A stretch of DNA of 35,707 bases from positions 1 to 35,707 of the forward strand of contig CAMDPK010000075.1 in the NCBI GenBank assembly GCA_945904015.1, read 5' to 3'. Below the pieces are notes generated by a model. That model was not told where the DNA came from. It did no database searches and was given only the letters and a program-made list of their open reading frames with translations. The position numbers and the translations under genes were made by a program. Positions 33,286 to 35,707 of this stretch are shown piece after piece. The DNA is from Candidatus Kuenenia stuttgartensis. GTDB taxonomy: Bacteria; Planctomycetota; Planctomycetia; Planctomycetales; Planctomycetaceae. The stretch's first letter is position 1; every line of letters begins with the position of its first letter.

Positions 33286-33927
33286 ATGCCCGAGCCGCTG
33301 AAAACCAAAATCGCGAGCGTGATGGAAGACCCGAGTGCGATGCAGATCGCGCGGGTTTATGCCAAATCGTTTCTCGGTGCGGCGGCGAGTACGATCGGCG
33401 TCGAGGCGGCTCTGGAAGAGGGGCAGTCGTTCGTCGATGACGTGCTGAAGCGGAATCCGGACTTTGAGCGGTTGTTGGTTTCTCCGACAATCAACAAGCT
33501 CGACAAGCTCAAGCTAATTGAGCGAGTCGTCACGGGGCGTGGCTCGGAGTTCATCACGAGTTTTTTGAAAGTGTTGGCTCGGCACGATCGGCTTGATCTG
33601 TTGCCGAACATCTTGAATGCGGCGCGGATTCAGAACGAACGGGCGACAGGTCGCAAGCGAGTCTCGGTCAAGACGGCGAAGCCGCTGTCGGAGGAGTCTC
33701 GGAAGGCGATCAGCGACAAGCTGCGTTCGGCGTTTGCTTTTGAACCGATTCTTGAAGCGGAGACTGACCCGTCGCTGATCGGCGGCATGGTCATCCGCGT
33801 GGACGATACCGTTTATGACAGTTCGCTGCGGACTCGGCTGAAACAGCTCAGAGCCCGCTTGCGCGAGAGGAGCCTCCATGAAATTCAAACCGGACGAAAT
33901 CGCTTCAGTCATCCAGAAGGAGATTGA
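33286..33927 (+). CDS. atpH: ATP synthase F1 subunit delta
   Basis: A 213-residue delta (OSCP) subunit linking F1 to the peripheral stalk. Family segments include QIARVYAKSFLGAA near residue 19, SPTINKLDKLKLIERVV, FLKVLARHDRLDLLPNILNAA and the C-terminal DPSLIGGMVIRVDDTVYDSSLRTRLKQLRARL. The usual end of the family is near residue 196; about 16 further residues extend into atpA, overlapping its start by 50 bp in another frame. An alternative start is ATG 33322 (MEDPSAMQI). The ribosome-binding site is weak. Confidence 0.92.
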   Translation: MPEPLKTKIASVMEDPSAMQIARVYAKSFLGAAASTIGVEAALEEGQSFVDDVLKRNPDFERLLVSPTINKLDKLKLIERVVTGRGSEFITSFLKVLARHDRLDLLPNILNAARIQNERATGRKRVSVKTAKPLSEESRKAISDKLRSAFAFEPILEAETDPSLIGGMVIRVDDTVYDSSLRTRLKQLRARLRERSLHEIQTGRNRFSHPEGD

Positions 33928-35395
33928 GGACTTTCGCGGCCAAATCGAAACGGCCGAAGTCGGTCGCGTGCTCGAAGTGGGTGACGGCATCGCTCGGTGC
34001 TACGGCCTGTCGTCGGCTATGTCCGGCGAAATGGTCGAGTTCCCCGGCGGCATTCGCGGGCAGGTCTTCAACCTGGAAGAAAACTCCGTCGGCATCATCA
34101 TCCTTGGCGACTACTTGAAGATCGCCGAAGGGGATGAGGTCCGCACGACCGGTGCGTTGCTGTCCGTCCCCGTGGGCGAAGCGATGATCGGCCGAGTCGT
34201 CGATCCGCTGGGCAACCCGCTGGACGGCAAAGGCCCGATCCTGGCGACCGCCACTCGGCCGCTCGAATACGCGGCTCCGGGAATCGCCGGTCGTCAGCCA
34301 GTCAAGCAGCCGTTGCAGACCGGGATCAAGGCCATCGACTCGATGACCCCGATCGGCCGCGGTCAGCGCGAACTCATCATCGGCGACCGCAAGACCGGCA
34401 AGACCGCCGTCGCGATCGACACGATCATCAATCAAAAGGGAAGCGGCGTCATCTGCGTGTACGTCGCGTGCGGACAGCGAGCCTCCAACGTCGCGGCCGT
34501 TTACGAAAAGCTCAAAGAGCACGGCGCAATGGACTACACGATCATTGTGTCGTCCACGGCGTCCGATCCCGCTCCGATGCAGTACATCGCCCCGTATGCA
34601 GGCTGCGCGATGGCCGAACACTTCACCTACAACGGCGGACACACGCTGGTCGTGTACGACGATCTGACGCGGCAAGCTCAGGCGTATCGCCAGTTGTCGC
34701 TGCTAGTGCGACGTCCGCCCGGTCGCGAGGCGTATCCCGGCGACGTGTTTTATTGTCACAGCCGCTTGCTCGAGCGATCGGCCAAGCTGAGCAACGAACT
34801 CGGCGGTGGTTCGCTGACGGCACTGCCGATCATCGAAACGCTCGACGGCGAAGTCTCGGCGTACATTCCGACCAACGTGATCTCGATCACCGACGGCCAG
34901 ATTTACCTGGAGCCCTCGCTGTTCCTGGCCGGTATTCGTCCCGCCATCAACGTGGGTATCTCTGTCAGCCGCGTGGGTGGCAACGCTCAGACGAAGGCGA
35001 TGAAGAAGATCGCCGGCTCGCTGCGACTGGACCTCGCCGCGTTCCGCGAACTGGAAGCATTCGCCGCGCTCGGCACCGAATTGGACAAGGCCACGCAACG
35101 GCAGCTCGACCGAGGCTACGTCATGGTCGAACTGCTCAAGCAATCGCAGTTCGGCCCGCTGCACTTCGCCGACCAGGTCATCAGCATCTACGCCGGCGCG
35201 AAAGGCTACTTCGACGACGTCCCGCGAGCCAAAGTGTCCGGTGCCGAAAAGGAATTGCTCACGTTCATGCGCGAGCAAAAATCCGAAGTCCGCAACAAAC
35301 TCATCGAAACCGGCGAGCTGACTACGGATGTCGAGAACGGCCTGAAGGCGGCGCTCGAAGAATTCAAGAAGCAGTACGCAGCAGGAAAGAAGTAA
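33878..35395 (+). CDS. atpA: ATP synthase F1 subunit alpha
   Basis: A 505-residue alpha subunit of normal length. The start MKFKPDEIASVIQKEIEDF and VGRVLEVGDGIARCYGL are typical, and AGAGGAG precedes the ATG. The P-loop is GDRKTGKTAV (near 169). Further family motifs are YDDLTRQAQAYRQLSLLVRRPPGREAYPGDVFYCHSRLLERSAKLS and NVGISVSRVGGNAQTKAMKKIAGSLRLDLA. It binds nucleotide at the non-catalytic sites. The beta subunit is not in the window and should follow gamma. Confidence 0.98.
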   Translation: MKFKPDEIASVIQKEIEDFRGQIETAEVGRVLEVGDGIARCYGLSSAMSGEMVEFPGGIRGQVFNLEENSVGIIILGDYLKIAEGDEVRTTGALLSVPVGEAMIGRVVDPLGNPLDGKGPILATATRPLEYAAPGIAGRQPVKQPLQTGIKAIDSMTPIGRGQRELIIGDRKTGKTAVAIDTIINQKGSGVICVYVACGQRASNVAAVYEKLKEHGAMDYTIIVSSTASDPAPMQYIAPYAGCAMAEHFTYNGGHTLVVYDDLTRQAQAYRQLSLLVRRPPGREAYPGDVFYCHSRLLERSAKLSNELGGGSLTALPIIETLDGEVSAYIPTNVISITDGQIYLEPSLFLAGIRPAINVGISVSRVGGNAQTKAMKKIAGSLRLDLAAFRELEAFAALGTELDKATQRQLDRGYVMVELLKQSQFGPLHFADQVISIYAGAKGYFDDVPRAKVSGAEKELLTFMREQKSEVRNKLIETGELTTDVENGLKAALEEFKKQYAAGKK

Positions 35396-35409
35396 CTCGA
35401 TTGCCCTTC

Positions 35410-35529
35410 ACCCCACCGAGCTTGCCTCGGTGGTTCACGGGCTTCTGCACTACTCGAACACGGCCGAGGCGAGCAGAAACAAGCAGTAGTGCAAAAGCCG
35501 TTTAACCACCGGGACAAGCCCGGTGGGGT
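35410..35529. repeat. Palindromic repeat (element 16) between atpA and atpG
   Basis: Arms at 35410-35454 and 35485-35529 form a near-perfect inverted repeat with the same sequence as element 15 (GGGCTTCTGCACTACTCG in the stem). The spacer differs from that of element 15. It begins 15 bp after the atpA stop and ends 20 bp before atpG. Confidence 0.92.
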
Positions 35530-35549
35530 TTTTGATGTCTGGGTGAAAC

Positions 35550-35707
35550 ATGGCCAAAGCACGCGCGATTGTGAAACGCCTGAAGGCGGTCAAGAACATT
35601 CGCAAGATCACCAAGACGATGGAATTGATCGCGACGGCTCGCTTCAAAAAGGCGATGGACCGAGCGACCGAGGCCGCCGCGTACACCAAGAAAATCTCCG
35701 AGATCGT
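35550..35707 (+). CDS. atpG: ATP synthase F1 subunit gamma, start only
   Basis: The first 52 codons of subunit gamma, cut by the window end. MAKARAIVKRLKAVKNIRKI and TKTMELIATARFKKAMDRA match the conserved N-terminal helix of gamma, which forms the central rotor shaft. The ribosome-binding site is weak (GGGTGA). It follows atpA after palindromic element 16. Confidence 0.95.
   Translation, partial: MAKARAIVKRLKAVKNIRKITKTMELIATARFKKAMDRATEAAAYTKKISEI

Noticed and set aside
33157..35529. CRISPR-like array from the repeated arms near atpH and atpA
   Set aside because: There are only two copies 2.2 kb apart, each an inverted pair with a gene between; there is no direct-repeat/spacer pattern.

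Overview
The window looks like chromosomal DNA of a planctomycete (Planctomycetota, probably class Planctomycetia). The evidence is gene content: a PSCyt1/DUF1549/DUF1553 protein with two DUF1501 proteins, a DUF1559 pseudopilin-like protein, two CRTAC1-type FG-GAP/ASPIC-UnbV proteins, small secreted lipoproteins and GC-rich coding sequence. No rRNA, tRNA, phage, insertion sequence or CRISPR array was recognised. The assignment comes from reading the sequence and family knowledge, not from a database search.

Layout. 483-7154 (minus): a three-gene run encoding a large PSCyt1/DUF1549/DUF1553 protein and two Tat-signal DUF1501 proteins. 7316-8200 (minus): a nitrilase-superfamily amidohydrolase. 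8363-10239 (plus): an AbrB/MazE-like antitoxin, a Doc/Fic toxin and an unassigned, perhaps aldolase-like protein, packed tightly together. 10365-19581 (plus): a secretory cluster with a mirrored order: TPR membrane protein, CRTAC1 protein, single-domain membrane protein, DUF1559 pseudopilin, terminator, second CRTAC1 protein, second TPR protein, small lipoprotein. 19614-22281 (minus): a Co/Ni energy-coupling-factor transporter, cbiMN fusion-cbiQ-cbiO. 22797-25928 (plus): a lipoprotein with an NHL/SMP-30-like propeller and an M16 zinc peptidase. 25969-29111 (plus): a 51-codon ORF and a CheY/CheW-type signalling cluster. 29185-30096: mazG. 30215 to the window end: an F-type ATP synthase operon (atpZ, atpI-like, atpB, atpE, atpF, atpH, atpA and the start of atpG).

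The most unusual feature is a dense population of palindromic repeats, sixteen by my count, with arms of about 11-47 bp around short variable spacers. Most are intergenic. Four lie in frame inside three otherwise intact genes (PSCyt1/DUF1553 twice, cbiO, cbiMN), where they add roughly 20-29 residues. A fifth covers the 5' end of a DUF1501 gene. Identical arms recur in unrelated genes and between genes. One element at the cbiM/cbiQ junction is flanked by a 14-bp direct repeat that looks like a target duplication. At three genes the GTAG tip of an element supplies the TAG stop codon. The elements behave like miniature mobile palindromes that both punctuate operons and evolve into protein sequence. 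They, and the mirrored CRTAC1/TPR/pseudopilin cluster, are the best candidates here for undescribed biology.
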